Assembly (NCBI RefSeq): GCF_000234665.1
Contig: NC_018324.1
Location: 553,501-617,500 of the forward strand
Direction of reading: 5' to 3'
From: Leishmania mexicana MHOM/GT/2001/U1103
Taxonomy: Eukaryota; Euglenozoa; Kinetoplastea; Trypanosomatida; Trypanosomatidae
Length of the DNA stretch: 64,000 bases
Shown here: positions 20,057-31,380 of the stretch, in pieces
Layout: every line of letters begins with the position of its first letter
How positions within the stretch are numbered: position 1 is the stretch's first letter
Made by a program: the position numbers and the translations under genes
The notes under the pieces: model-generated
What the model was told of the DNA's origin: nothing
The model's database searches: none
Seen by the model: the letters and a program-made list of their open reading frames with translations, nothing else

Positions 20057-22335
20057 CCTGGTTTTCGACACACTCCTACCTCACCGCTTTTCCTTCTCGG
20101 GCACGACCTGCACTTTCACTTGCGGTGCGTGCGCGCGTGCCCTCTGGACACGAGTCAGCAGAGGAATGAGTCTCTTCCGAAGGTGAATGCTAGATGACAC
20201 AGATTTTTTTTTGCGTCTCTCTTCGCTATTTTCTTTTTTGTTGTTTTGGTCTTTGTGATGTATCTTTTCCAGTTCCACGGAGAGGTGCAGCACACGGTTT
20301 CGTTTCGGCAAGAGCACCGAGAGAGTAGAAGGCGATCCGGAGAAGTGAGAGACGATGCTGACGGTACGTTCGCGCAGTGAAACGTAGAGATGAAAAAAGA
20401 GTCCTTCTGCGGCACTCACCGTGCTTCAGCGAGGGAAGGGTGGAGGCTAAGTCGGTGCAGCTGAGCCACCTCTCGATCCTTCTCTTTTGCGTTCGTGTCC
20501 AAGATTTAACAGGAAGAACAAGCAGCTTGTTCAGCGCGGCACAGACACTCTTTTCGTATGCGTTCTTTCTTTGGTGTGGTGTGGTGTGGTGTAGTGGGGA
20601 GAGAGGAGACGGTTGCTGCACACAGCGACACTGTGACCCCCACCCCAAACCCTGGAAGAACAGAAGCGAATAAGATATGCCCAAAGCAGCAGCGTCAGAA
20701 CAAGAGCTACACCAGCATGATGCACAGCAGTACACGGCACATGCTGGAGGACATGGTGTTGTTTTAGTGCATGTTCACGTGTTCGAGCGAAGATACACGC
20801 ATACACACGCAAAAGGCGCGGGTAGTACACGGAGCAGGACAGTGGGGGAGGGGGGCAATAAAATAGCCGAGGCGAAAAAGAGAGGAAGAAGCATTTCGGC
20901 TGGTACGTGTGTGCTGCTGCGTGTCCGACATCGTTACCAGCGAAATCGAGGCGACAAAATACGCGCAGTCCCCCTCGCTTTACACGCCAGTACGACACCT
21001 GTACGGACTGTTCTTCGCACTTTCCTTGTGTTCCTTTTCATGCGCTGCGGCGCTACATTGAACGTTGGCGCTGTAATACCTACACGCGTACACAGGAAGA
21101 CAGAGGAGGAGGTAAGAGGAGACAGCAGAGCACAACAGAAACAAAGACGCATACCTGTTTTCCATCGGCGGACCGACCACCAGATGTGCGTGCGTTGTGA
21201 TTGTGTGGACTTCTGCAACAAGAGAAGGAGTATGTGCATACCATTCGACGAATGGCGGATACGGCACAAAAAAAAGACTCCTGCTGCACTCGCCGCCAAC
21301 GCGGAGAACACACCGAATGCGCAGCAGACGATTGAGCGACTTCGGTACACGAGAGGTATACAAACAGGAACGTCGAGAGAAAAAAGCAGGAAGAGGAAAG
21401 CACCCACACAGAGAAAGTCTCCGAGACCGATCGTCAACGGCGCGACGCTTCGAAGAGATCCATTTTATTTCGCCTTTTCAACTTGTCTCTTCCCTTCCAT
21501 GCAACAGGGGAGCTCAGCCTACACGCTACCGCCCCGCAATCGGCCGGTCACAGGCATCCATCGCATGGGGAGATGCGGCGGGAGGGCAACCCCTGCAGCC
21601 GTGCGCCGACCCAGTCACCTCGGCACCGCGCCTCACAGCAGCGACCCGCTGTGCCGGTCACCACCCGGTGCATCCGCCACGGGGTCCGGCTCAAGCACTG
21701 CCACACCAGTGGCCAGTGCGTGAGGGCGAGGGGGGGGGGGGTGCGATGCCTTTCGAGCCACCTCGACACTCTGCCCATCATACGAATGGCACAGACGCCT
21801 TCACTGGTCGCAGGGCGCTCCGCAGCCATGCCATCCAGGACATGGCCCTCCGACACCAGTGGGGATACATTGCTCCAACTCCGCTACGCCGCAGGCGCTT
21901 GACTCCGTCACCACCAGAGGTGCTTCAGCATCGGCAGGGGATAGGGCCGAGGGGCTGCGTGGCTTTTCCGCACAGAAGGTGTGGGCACTGGACCCTGCGA
22001 CACCACGCACTGAGATATCTCCCCGTCCGCATGGATGAGAGGCAGAGAAAGGTCAAAGAAAAAAATACATACACGAAAAACAAGGAAGTGAACAGAGTCC
22101 TGGTACAGAGATGGGTGACCATTCACACGTTTTTGAGGAAGGCGGTGAGAGCTGGGGAAGAGTCTGCCCGAACGAGTAGGTAGAGGGCAGTCCAAAACAA
22201 GCAACGAGAGGGGGAGAGAGACAGAAGGTGTGTGTGGGGGGGGGGAGAATGATTTTTTTTGCGCTTGTACGTCCCCCATGCTTTTTGCGTTTTCCGTGGT
22301 TCACCTTTTTTCCCTCCCCCATCCCTGCCTCCTCC
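20057..22335. other. Intergenic region with repeat A3
   Basis: No supported gene. Repeat A3 covers 21497-22034, starting ~300 bp after the ELMO gene's stop. Plus-strand frames of 328-348 aa spanning this region run through the repeat and show no domain. A GTGGT short repeat lies near 20574-20594. Confidence 0.65.
21497..22034 (+). repeat. Family A interspersed repeat, copy A3
   Basis: Matches A1 from CATGCAACAGGGGAG to GTCCGCATGG at about 98-99% by eye, lacking the extreme ends (no T-run start and no A-run end). Its G tract is 12 long against 9 in A1 and A2. At several sites it groups with inverted copy A4 rather than A1/A2. Lies in the putative 3'UTR of the ELMO-domain gene. Confidence 0.82.
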
Positions 22336-25152
22336 CTACTCGTGCTGCTCAACGGCTCCACGGACTTGGCACGCTGCCTCCAGCATTATCTTCGCAGCAC
22401 CCTTCCTTAAGAGCTTTCCGCGCAGCCGCGCCTTGATGTCGCCAAAGTCGGCAATGCTAGGTCGGTTCGCGGGCACTGTGGACGTCGTCACACTACCGTC
22501 GCCAGCGACTCCACCTTTTGGCCGCGCCCTCCACGCTTCTACAAACAGCGCCAGCGCTCCGACGTAGCACTCGCAGCAGACATACATGCCAGCGTACGAA
22601 GAGGGATGTCCCGCAGTCCCCGCCGTTTTAGCGGCAGCCCCATGTAGTGTGGATGAGGGGCGCTTGCCGTTCGCCGTCTTTTGCACCTCTTCGTCAAGAA
22701 TGTGCTGTCCGGCCGCGTCCAGCACTATCGCCGTGAAGTTGAAGCAAACCAGAACAAACGGCAGCTCGTTCGAAACTCTGCCTCTGTTCGCGGCCACCGG
22801 TGGCTCGCCGATGCGATGATTATGCGATGGAGAGTAAGTGGCCCCTTCCCCGGCCGGGTCGCAGCACAGCTGCCACAGCCGTTGCGCGAACGCAGGGTAG
22901 TAGTTGATGAGGTACAATAACTGAAGCACTCCCAGGACACCCGTTGCCCGAACATCGGTGGCAGGATTGGACCCTTGAAATCCGATTGACTCCCACTTCA
23001 CCGCCGTGGACGAAGACGGCGGCGAGGAGGCGGCCGGGGTGGATGTGGATGAATTCACGTTCTTACTCGGCCACGGAATCTTGCCTGTGAGAGTGTTGAA
23101 GACAGTGAGCAGCATACGGCGATGCGTGGTGAGCTGCAGGGAAACCGACCGAGACTTCAGAACGCGTATAACATGCAGATGCTCTTCTGGTCCTCCAGAT
23201 GCGGAGGGCGTCTCGTCCGTAGGCGCCACGCCGCTGCGTTCGTCTCGAGTAGACCCATCACAAGTCGCCGTACTTGGTGGCTGCTGCTTCGCGGCTGTTG
23301 ACATACGACTAGCTTTACCGCCGCAGCACCAAAAGATGGCGGTACGGGCCGCCTTCCTCAGCGTCGGCACTGCCCAGACCGGCGACGGGGCCTGCGGTGA
23401 AACCATTGAGGAAGAACAAGCTCTGTCCGTCGGTATCTCCTCAGCTTGGCACGCCGCTTTTGCGGCGCTGCTTCGCAGTTCCTTCGTCAGATCCAGATAC
23501 GCTTCGTAGAACGTGATAGGCAGCACGCGTGCAGGAAGCCGCATCGATTCAGTTGTCAACGGATCCACATCGACGTCCTCGTCGTCCCAGATTCGCGGCA
23601 GCGAGTGAGTAGTTCCTGAGAATGAGAGTACCTGATGTATGAAAACGGCGCCTCGATTATCGGCATACAGTGTGTTTTGGCTGTCCACCATGCCAGCATC
23701 GGATGCTCGCTCATTATCGTCCATCACACTGAGTGGGGAAAAGGCACCCTCCTCACTGGGGTCAGCGCCGTCAGCTGCGTAGGCGACGCGCCGGCCCTCC
23801 ACGGAGCCGTTGACAGCGGCGCCGCCGCTATTGCGATAAGACACGGCGGACTTGTCCTTCGTCTGAACTGTCACCGTTGACGGCTCCGATACGATGCTCG
23901 TCGGTGGCTGTAGCAGCGTGTCCGATATGTCGAGTCGCATCGCCGCATATGCGGCATTCTTCTTTGATGCATCCACAGGTTGTGACTCGCTTGTCGCACG
24001 CGCGTACGCGAGATCGAGCTGCCTCACAGCCTCCTCGCGTAGCATTGTAGGCTTGCCGTCGCCGTCGCCACAATCGCCCTTTTGCGCTATGACAGTGAAG
24101 GACGACGAAGGGGACGAGGAGGACGAGCTAACCTCTTCTGAAGGATCTTTGTGGACCAGGGTGAGCACCTCAATCGGTCGCTGCACCGCTGTCAAAACTT
24201 GCGGTGAGCTGTTGACATGTGCGCCGCCTCCCGTCGGTGTTCTCGGCCTACCCGCTGCTAACGCAAACGATGAGAAGCCACCGACGCTGCTCGCCAGTCC
24301 GCAGGACTCACCGGCAGAATGAGCGAGACCACTCGTAGCAGTCGCGCGTGTGACATAATTCGATCGAGCCGCTTCGGGCATATCTGTGACGCTCATGAAC
24401 GGCTCGCCGACGATCTTCACTGTTGTCGGCGAGACGGACGGATCCGTGGGTGGCGACTGGGAGTGGGTGTCAGCAATAGAGCGGTCTTCTTCGCCGGACA
24501 GGTCGCTTCGGCTAGGCCAACAGCGGGGGCTAGTGCTGTCGGCGCCTCGCCTGCGTAGTGACATAATTGCTTGCGGTCCACCACTTGCCGACGGAAGTGG
24601 CAACGAAAGAGGGCCGAGAGGTGTCTTGAAACTATCCAAGTCGCCATATTTGCCCTCAGCCTCCGCTCCTGCGCGGACCGTATGACTGCGTGGCCACGAT
24701 GGCCTCGTCGGTGCAGCGTGATTCGCCTCGTCGCCGTCGTCTTCATTGGGGAACGGAGATCGAATGGTGGAAACGGTTAATGGGCCTGCGGTCGCTGTCG
24801 CCGTGGCGTTGCGGTGCATGCTTTCAAAGGCAGCGGTGGTGCTGTCAAAGCCAGAAGATACACCAGAATACCAGCCCTTCACACTCGCCGCCCCAATCGC
24901 CGGCATCTGTGCGTTTTCCTCGCTGCGCATGAGCCTTGAGGAGGACGAAGGCGACGGTAGCACTCCTCCGGCAGCCGACCCGAGAACTTGGAAGGCGTCC
25001 ACATCCGGATATACAGCAGTATCGTCATCACCGCCTTCCTCCGTCTGCCCCCCCTCCTTGGAAGATGACCGTGCTGCATCCTGCTCGCGGTATTCGCGGC
25101 GGTACTTTTTCAGAACGGAGTTCTTTTGCAAGAGCGACATCGTCCCAGACAT
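22336..25152 (-). CDS. ELMO-domain protein (probable Arf-family GTPase regulator)
   Basis: 938 aa from the ATG at 25152; another in-frame ATG lies four codons later at 25140, and the frame continues upstream only with a non-ATG codon. The first ~560 residues are Ser/Thr/Pro-rich with acidic and basic patches, probably disordered. The C-terminal third carries an ELMO/CED-12 domain: a helix with TVFNTLTGK, then the signature WESIGFQGSNPATDVRATG at 720-738 followed by LGVLQLLYL. R735 matches the conserved Arg needed for GAP activity in ELMOD proteins. ELMO proteins act on Arf/Arl GTPases or with DOCK Rac exchange factors; the ELMOD type is the likelier comparison, but the long N-terminal extension is unlike human ELMODs. 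The gene sits between inverted repeats A3 and A4. Confidence 0.85.
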   Translation of the reverse strand: MSGTMSLLQKNSVLKKYRREYREQDAARSSSKEGGQTEEGGDDDTAVYPDVDAFQVLGSAAGGVLPSPSSSSRLMRSEENAQMPAIGAASVKGWYSGVSSGFDSTTAAFESMHRNATATATAGPLTVSTIRSPFPNEDDGDEANHAAPTRPSWPRSHTVRAGAEAEGKYGDLDSFKTPLGPLSLPLPSASGGPQAIMSLRRRGADSTSPRCWPSRSDLSGEEDRSIADTHSQSPPTDPSVSPTTVKIVGEPFMSVTDMPEAARSNYVTRATATSGLAHSAGESCGLASSVGGFSSFALAAGRPRTPTGGGAHVNSSPQVLTAVQRPIEVLTLVHKDPSEEVSSSSSSPSSSFTVIAQKGDCGDGDGKPTMLREEAVRQLDLAYARATSESQPVDASKKNAAYAAMRLDISDTLLQPPTSIVSEPSTVTVQTKDKSAVSYRNSGGAAVNGSVEGRRVAYAADGADPSEEGAFSPLSVMDDNERASDAGMVDSQNTLYADNRGAVFIHQVLSFSGTTHSLPRIWDDEDVDVDPLTTESMRLPARVLPITFYEAYLDLTKELRSSAAKAACQAEEIPTDRACSSSMVSPQAPSPVWAVPTLRKAARTAIFWCCGGKASRMSTAAKQQPPSTATCDGSTRDERSGVAPTDETPSASGGPEEHLHVIRVLKSRSVSLQLTTHRRMLLTVFNTLTGKIPWPSKNVNSSTSTPAASSPPSSSTAVKWESIGFQGSNPATDVRATGVLGVLQLLYLINYYPAFAQRLWQLCCDPAGEGATYSPSHNHRIGEPPVAANRGRVSNELPFVLVCFNFTAIVLDAAGQHILDEEVQKTANGKRPSSTLHGAAAKTAGTAGHPSSYAGMYVCCECYVGALALFVEAWRARPKGGVAGDGSVTTSTVPANRPSIADFGDIKARLRGKLLRKGAAKIMLEAACQVRGAVEQHE

Positions 25153-28100
25153 ATCAGGAGGAGGGGGGAGGGCAATACGACAGAAAAAGCACAAGAGTTC
25201 GCCAATCAGCCGCAATCATAATCATAAACCGCCACCTCCACAATGAGCTCTCCGCACAGGAGAACAAGGCGAGCCTGTGAGGAAACGGAGACGGAGAGGG
25301 AGAAGACAACCAACCTAGAAAACCATAAAACTAAAATAAGTGGCGGTGAGGACGTCGCAGATACCTCAGGTAAAGACGCGACTGACTCGCACTGAGGTAT
25401 GCACAAGCACAAGCCGCGTGGTACCTTTATGAGAGCGTGTGTCGGCACGTTGGGTGAGTGTCAGCCTGCCGTGACGACCGCCCTTCCAGAGTCTCGGCTT
25501 TGTAGAGAGCCGCCTGTAGAATAGTTCTGTCGTTGAGAGGTGTATCCGCAGGAAATCAGGGTCTGCAGAAGAAATAAAAAACGAAACCCACCACACCGCC
25601 CAGCACAGAGGCTTGGTGGTCCCTTGATCACACAATGAAAGACACTGCAACAGCCAAAAGCAAGCAAATGTTATCTAGCGCACGCCGACACAGGCGGCGG
25701 TAGTAACACACCACGGATGCTCAAAACGGGGCCAGGGCAACACTCTGCGGGCTTGCAAGTAAGTCGGGTGCGCACACAAGCACTAGCCACTTTTCGCGTC
25801 ACGAAAAGTCGAGAAGGTCAAAACACACCGAAGGAGAGGACAACAAGAGGGGCAGAGACAGTGAAGAAAGACGAGGGAGGCGGCACTCCACATTGCCTCT
25901 TTCCCGAATCATCAAAGACATCACCCCAAAGGGATTCGCGCTATCGTGTGCCGCATTGAGCTCACACACATGCGCGCAGCAACAGGCCGTTTCTGGAGAT
26001 GCCCATGGCCACCCACTCTGCAGACTTGGCACCCGCTGCTCCGCTAGCAACATCCTTCAAGGCGTTCAAGCGACGACAAAGCATACTTGTTGATTCGAGA
26101 TACACCAGTGCAAGCGCGCTTCCCCTCCATATGTCGCACAGTCCACACACACATAATGTCTATATCTTTTTTTTCCTCTTCTTGCGGCTTACATCATTCA
26201 CCCACATGACGAGGAGATATCTCAGTGCGTGGTGTCGCAGGGTCCAGTGCCCACACCTTCTGTGCGGAAAAGCCACGCAGCCCCTCGGCCCTATCCCCTG
26301 CCGATGCTGAAGCACCTCTGGTGGTGACGGAGTCAAGCGCCTGCGGCGTAGCGGAGTTGGAGCAATGTATCCCCACTGGTGTCGGAGGGCCATGTCCTGG
26401 ATGGCATGGCTGCGGAGCGCCCTGCGACCAGTGAAGGCGTCTGTGCCATTCGTATGATGGGCAGAGTGTCGAGGTGGCTCGAAAGGCATCGCACCCCCCC
26501 CCCTCGCCCTCACGCACTGGCCACTGGTGTGGCAGTGCTTGAGCCGGACCCCGTGGCGGATGCACCGGGTGGCGACCGGCACAGCGGGTCGCTGCTGTGA
26601 GGCGCGGTGCCGAGGTGACTGGGTCGGCGCACGGCTGCAGGGGTTGCCCTCCCGCCGCATCTCCCCATGCGATGGATGCCTGTGGCCGGCCGAGTGCGGG
26701 GCGGTAGCGTGTAGGCTGAGCTCCCCTGTTGCGTGGCACAGAATGCAGACGGTGGCGGACAAGAAAAAAAAACGGCGAGATCGCAGCGTGAAGACGAGTG
26801 ACCGAGAAAGAAACGCATCGGATACCAAGAGAAAAAGATAAGGACGAAAAAAAAACGATAGGAGAAGGGCGCACAGCCGTGTGTACGTCGACGAGGCGGA
26901 ACGCACGACAAAAAAAAAGGTCACCGCATCCACGAATAACACATAAGCCTGCGCACCTCTGGTCTTCAGGTGTGAACGAAGGACAACAAAAAATACGTAC
27001 GGAAAGTGACGAGAGAAAGGAACCGGGAAAATATGCAGCACCGCAGCACGGTCGCTGAAAGACGGGTATGCACTAACCATCCCAGAACTTCTTCCATTGC
27101 TACCCAGGCCCCTCCCATCCCCTTTTCCGCCGTCGTTACGCTCGCATTCCATGAATGCGGTACCTCCACTGCGCAGCTGTTGGAGGCCACCCTTCGACGC
27201 CTCCCTCTCCCTGCTGTCTGTGTGTGTCTGTGTGTGTGAAAAAGATCGAGACGCAGCTGTCCTTTGGACCCCGATCGTGCCGCCGTCACCGCGGGCACAC
27301 CAAGGAAGGCGGAGAGATGGAGGGAGGGGGACACCGTGGCTATGCAAAAAACACGCACCACCGCCCAACTATGCAGCCACTCACGGTTCTCCTTGCGTCC
27401 CCACAAGCTCCCGAGCTTTGAAACTTAACCTCGTCGCAAGTGCGCGGCTGTGATAAAATGTAGGCGCTGATCCATTCACATGGGAAAGCGCGCCGTCGCG
27501 CTCTCATACGGCTCAGGTCGCGCATCTCCTTCGATCCCTCACCAACACCGCTTCCGCTCCTTTGGTGGCAGCAAGATGTCTGCGCCGCTCCCTACGCGGG
27601 TAAAATCCCGTTAAGAGGGAGTGAGGGAATAAGTAGGGGAGTGCCTGTGATGGGACTGGTAAGCTTATTAGGATGTCATTGTGCTGACTCCTCACCTGCA
27701 TGTGCGACGTTTCATGATGAGGTCGCTTTCCCTCTGCATGAAGACGAGCAGAAAAAGAGAGGGGATGCATCAAGGGCAGAGCCCACAAGGAGAGAGAGAG
27801 ATAGCAACATGCGCAGGCGAGTGCGGTGAAAGTGAAGAGGCAGTGGAGCCCGTGTAAACAAAAACGAAAAAAATGGCACGCGACCGTGACGGACTGACGT
27901 TGCCACGGGCAGTGCAAGCTGCACTGCCACCAGCACTCGAGCACTCGGCAGCGCGTTGCCATCACATCAGCATCGCAAAGGAAGAAATGGCAAAACAAAG
28001 GTCACGCAACACTCCCTGACAACGGTATCGAACAGGACCGTGACAAAGCGCCCGCGCTCCTTTTTGTTGTTGCGAAGTATGCAAGCGAGTTGAGTGCGTG

Positions 28101-28833
28101 AGGATTTCGGGCGGAGAGCAACTCGACAACCCTGGCTGGGCCATACCTCTTTCTTTTTTTCGGTGGTGGTGGTGGCTGGCCTCTCTAACAGGAGTGCGGC
28201 CGAACACACGGTCCAGCGTGGCACGTCTCTTCTACTGCCCTGAACGACACGCCGTCACACCAACTTCCCTTTCTCTTTGCCTCACCACACCATTTACTTC
28301 TCACCCCCTCCACCCACCCCCCGCAGCACGGCATGCAGGTTCCGCGGAAAACAGTTAAAGCATCGCAGTGTTCCTCGTCGCGGGGGGAGGTGGTGGCAGT
28401 GAGCAGATCGACGTTGGAGGCAAAGTGGAAAACCATGTCACGAGGCCACCCGTGTAGATCACCCCTGACACCAACAAAAGAACAATACACAGCGCAGTGC
28501 ACCCGACAGGCTACCGGGGAGGGCAAGCGTCAAGGGCGGGGAGAGACGGCAGAAAACACCGGCACGGAGGTGGGTGTGCGTGAGGAGCCCTTTTAAAGCC
28601 ATGGTGTTGGCACAGGAGAAGGAGCACGAAGAGATGGACAAGGACGCACTCTACGTAGCCCTTCACAGGAAGCAGAGGCGGCGTTAAAAAAAAAAAGAGG
28701 GCACGAAGAATCGGGCAGCAAGTCTCATAAATCTAATTATCTAACTGAACGAGAACCAAAAAGAAAAATGCCCACACGCGCAAGACAAACGGTGCGGAAA
28801 TATCCCTTGGCTGCCAGAGCAGCCGGCGTTCAT
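25153..28833. other. 3.7-kb intergenic region with inverted repeat A4
   Basis: No supported gene. A4 lies at 26213-26772. A minus frame at 27513-27998 is Cys/Leu-rich with no family resemblance and is not called. The region would hold the 3'UTR of the RBCC-like gene and the 5'UTR of the ELMO gene. Confidence 0.65.
26213..26772 (-). repeat. Family A interspersed repeat, copy A4 (inverted)
   Basis: Reverse-complement copy of A1 including the A1 T-run end (here a run of A's at about 26763-26772) but lacking the last ~45 bp of the other end. The G tract reads as 10 C's on plus. It is the only family A copy in this orientation and forms an inverted pair with A3 around the ELMO gene. Confidence 0.82.
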
Positions 28834-31380
28834 CTACAGCTCAAGCTGCAGGCCAGTGGTTCGTCGTTGAGACTCTGCTCGGCCCTGCTTTGAAGCAAAG
28901 AGACGCGAGTCCTGCGCCTCGTGCGCGACCTCGCTTGGCTTTCGCAGATCCAACTCTGTGAGGTATTGAAGCCGCGCCGTGGAGCCATGGCGAGGCAACG
29001 ACGTCGCAGTGGACCGGACGCCATCCTGGACACTGCTACTGTGGTGCAGCTTAAGAGCGCGCCACGGCAGCTGGTCGTCAGCCTCTCTAACAGAGCAGTC
29101 ATCGTCGTCTGCGCGATCATGACTTTCAATACGCCGCGGAGGAAGGGAGACGCGAAACGGCATTGTGTCTCGCACACCTCGTGCTGCAGCTGCGCACCCC
29201 GGTTTGTGGCACCCCAGGGCGCCACGCTCCGCTGCAGAGCTGCCACAGTCACCCACCTCCCACAGGTCCTGCTTCACACCACCCCACATGGAGGCGACGC
29301 CATCCAGGCTTGCCGTCCCACAAGCGGTAGTAGCATCAACGGCGGACCCCGTCCCGGGGCCCGCGCCCTTCACTGAGGAATCCACATTTAGCTCGTACGC
29401 CAGAAGCGGACCGTGGGTGGATTGACTGGATGCGCCGATCGAGAAGAGATGCGGTCGTCTGGGCTGCCACTGCAGCGTGGAAACGCTCCTGCTGCTTTGC
29501 CGGGATTCACCACAGTCTCTGCCGCGATAGGCCATGGAGACTTCTCTCGACTTCGAAGCTGCCGTTTGCCCTGGTAACAAAGGGGTGGCAGGGTCGATGT
29601 GCGATGGACGGACAAGCAGCGTCTCCTCTCCCTCCCCGCCCTTGGCCACTGCGCCAGAGTTAGAGTCGCTGTCACCACAAAGGGCAACGGGCGCGCTGTT
29701 CGTGAGACCATCGGTGGGTTCCGTGTATTCTTCCACCATGCCTCCCCAGAGGTGCTGCGCCGCGCTCTCCTCCTCTCTGTTGCCGTGCCCTTTTGCCGTC
29801 TCTACGGAGCCCGCGCTCCCTTGCTCAGCTAGTGGCAGCTGCGCATCAGCCGAGGCGTCAAGGTGGCCGAGGTCGGCGAGTACACGTTTGTACTGCCTTA
29901 GGCCATCAGCATTCGGGGTGTCGGAGTTGAGCACCACAAAGGATGCCATGCGACACCCGTTTGCGCCGTCACTGCACACGTGATAGCTCCAGCCCTCGGC
30001 AACGGCGGTGGCCTCCTCGATTACACGCGCAGAAACACGGGAAACCCACTGCTGCTGCTCTTGCACTGTGCCAAAAATGCGCATCAGCGTGGAAGGGCTC
30101 ACCGACCCCGGCAGACGTCGCAGGCGTTCGCCAGTGCTGCCGAGGAGGCTGCTGATGGCGTGCATGGCACTCCTGAGCCTCGACGAGCGGCGACCGACCA
30201 CCGCCGACACCTCGCCGAGTCGCGACAGTAACGCGTCCTCCCGCTCCTGCAAAACATGGCGCAGACTGGAGAAGCACTGCTGGATTTCGGTGCGGACGTC
30301 ATTCACCTTGGCCTCGTACGCAGGCCACAGTGACTCTAATTGCATGCCGGTCGCATCGGCGTCGCGCTGCAACGTCACAAGTTTCATGGAGTGATCGGTC
30401 AACGCAGCGGCAGCGCGTGCCGCGACGTCAGCGAGCGGGAACACTTCGTGTCCGCGATGAGCCCCACCGAAGCAGCACGTCACGCACACACACGTTGAGC
30501 ACGTGTCGCAGAACAGATCCAGCGCCATGCCGGCATGCTGCGCGCACCTCTGGTGGCCACGCCGGCGTGCCTGTTCACAGCTCAGCACTGCGTGCTGCCT
30601 AAACCCACCTTTCGCGTGTGTGGCTCTGTGGCAGGCGTCACACATGCCGAAGTCGCACTGCAGGCACACACACATCACCTTTGCCTCCTCACAAATGGAG
30701 CAGAAAGGCGACGCGGATGCGGCGGGTGCGCTCGGGGGCCCCACACAGCTACCAGTCTTCGTGGTGCAGGAAAGGGGCTGAGATCCAGTGTAGCTGTTGC
30801 GCACCGCACTCGCATCCAGGACACGTGCAACGCCGCCGATCGGGTCAGACGGCGACAAAATTGTTGCGTCGCACATCGTATTGCACAATGGGCACGCAAG
30901 GAGAGGTGCGCAGTCACGCGCAGAGGCCGACAGAGGTGAAAAGGTGGCGGCGCCAGTGGTGCCGCCGGTGTGGTCTATCGTTTCGGACTGGTTCTCACTG
31001 AAAGCGCGCACCGCTGATAGCCACTGCTCCACACACGCACGGCAGGCAAGACAGTGAAATGACTCATCAACAAATGTGGAATGGAGCGAGGAAGGCGACA
31101 TTGTGCCCTTCACTGGCTCGTGTAGGTCTACCGGATCTACAAGATCCACCGCACTGCAGAGCGGGCACAGAAACTGCCACGATAGGGGTGCGTTTGGCGC
31201 CCCCTCTGCCGCTGCCTTCGTCGAGGTCATCTCCTCGCAAAGAGCCAGCGCAGTGGCGGGGCGATTTTGGGATGCATCTTCGTCGGCCACAGTCGAACTA
31301 CAAACGGACGCATCGGGAACGGTGGTTTTTCCGCTATGGTCTACCCCTACCGCCAACTTGCTAACGGTGCGTTTGGCCAT
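28834..31380 (-). CDS. TRIM/RBCC-like protein (degenerate RING, two B-boxes, coiled coil)
   Basis: 848 aa from the ATG at 31380; upstream in-frame codons lack ATG. Order of parts: RING-like segment 72-168 with CPLC at both ends and HCLACRAC in the middle, but without the Cys that normally precedes the RING His; B-box 1-like zinc site (~227-270, several Cx2C pairs); a canonical B-box 2 from C279 to H311 (CxxH ... CxxC ... CxxC ... HxxH); then a coiled coil (~320-430). The last ~350 residues are Ser/Gly-rich without a recognised domain. This RING/B-box/coiled-coil order defines the animal TRIM family of E3 ubiquitin ligases; in a trypanosomatid it suggests a ubiquitin-related or scaffold role, but the altered RING could mean no ligase activity. 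Repeat A4 lies in its putative 3'UTR. Confidence 0.82.
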   Translation of the reverse strand: MAKRTVSKLAVGVDHSGKTTVPDASVCSSTVADEDASQNRPATALALCEEMTSTKAAAEGAPNAPLSWQFLCPLCSAVDLVDPVDLHEPVKGTMSPSSLHSTFVDESFHCLACRACVEQWLSAVRAFSENQSETIDHTGGTTGAATFSPLSASARDCAPLLACPLCNTMCDATILSPSDPIGGVARVLDASAVRNSYTGSQPLSCTTKTGSCVGPPSAPAASASPFCSICEEAKVMCVCLQCDFGMCDACHRATHAKGGFRQHAVLSCEQARRRGHQRCAQHAGMALDLFCDTCSTCVCVTCCFGGAHRGHEVFPLADVAARAAAALTDHSMKLVTLQRDADATGMQLESLWPAYEAKVNDVRTEIQQCFSSLRHVLQEREDALLSRLGEVSAVVGRRSSRLRSAMHAISSLLGSTGERLRRLPGSVSPSTLMRIFGTVQEQQQWVSRVSARVIEEATAVAEGWSYHVCSDGANGCRMASFVVLNSDTPNADGLRQYKRVLADLGHLDASADAQLPLAEQGSAGSVETAKGHGNREEESAAQHLWGGMVEEYTEPTDGLTNSAPVALCGDSDSNSGAVAKGGEGEETLLVRPSHIDPATPLLPGQTAASKSREVSMAYRGRDCGESRQSSRSVSTLQWQPRRPHLFSIGASSQSTHGPLLAYELNVDSSVKGAGPGTGSAVDATTACGTASLDGVASMWGGVKQDLWEVGDCGSSAAERGALGCHKPGCAAAARGVRDTMPFRVSLPPRRIESHDRADDDDCSVREADDQLPWRALKLHHSSSVQDGVRSTATSLPRHGSTARLQYLTELDLRKPSEVAHEAQDSRLFASKQGRAESQRRTTGLQLEL

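Noticed and set aside
20677..22183. Plus-strand frames of 328-348 aa
   Set aside because: They run through repeat A3, oppose the direction of every called gene, and lack recognisable protein features.
27513..27998. 161-aa minus-strand frame in the intergenic region upstream of the ELMO gene
   Set aside because: Cys/His/Leu-rich without motif, and its composition matches neighbouring non-coding DNA.
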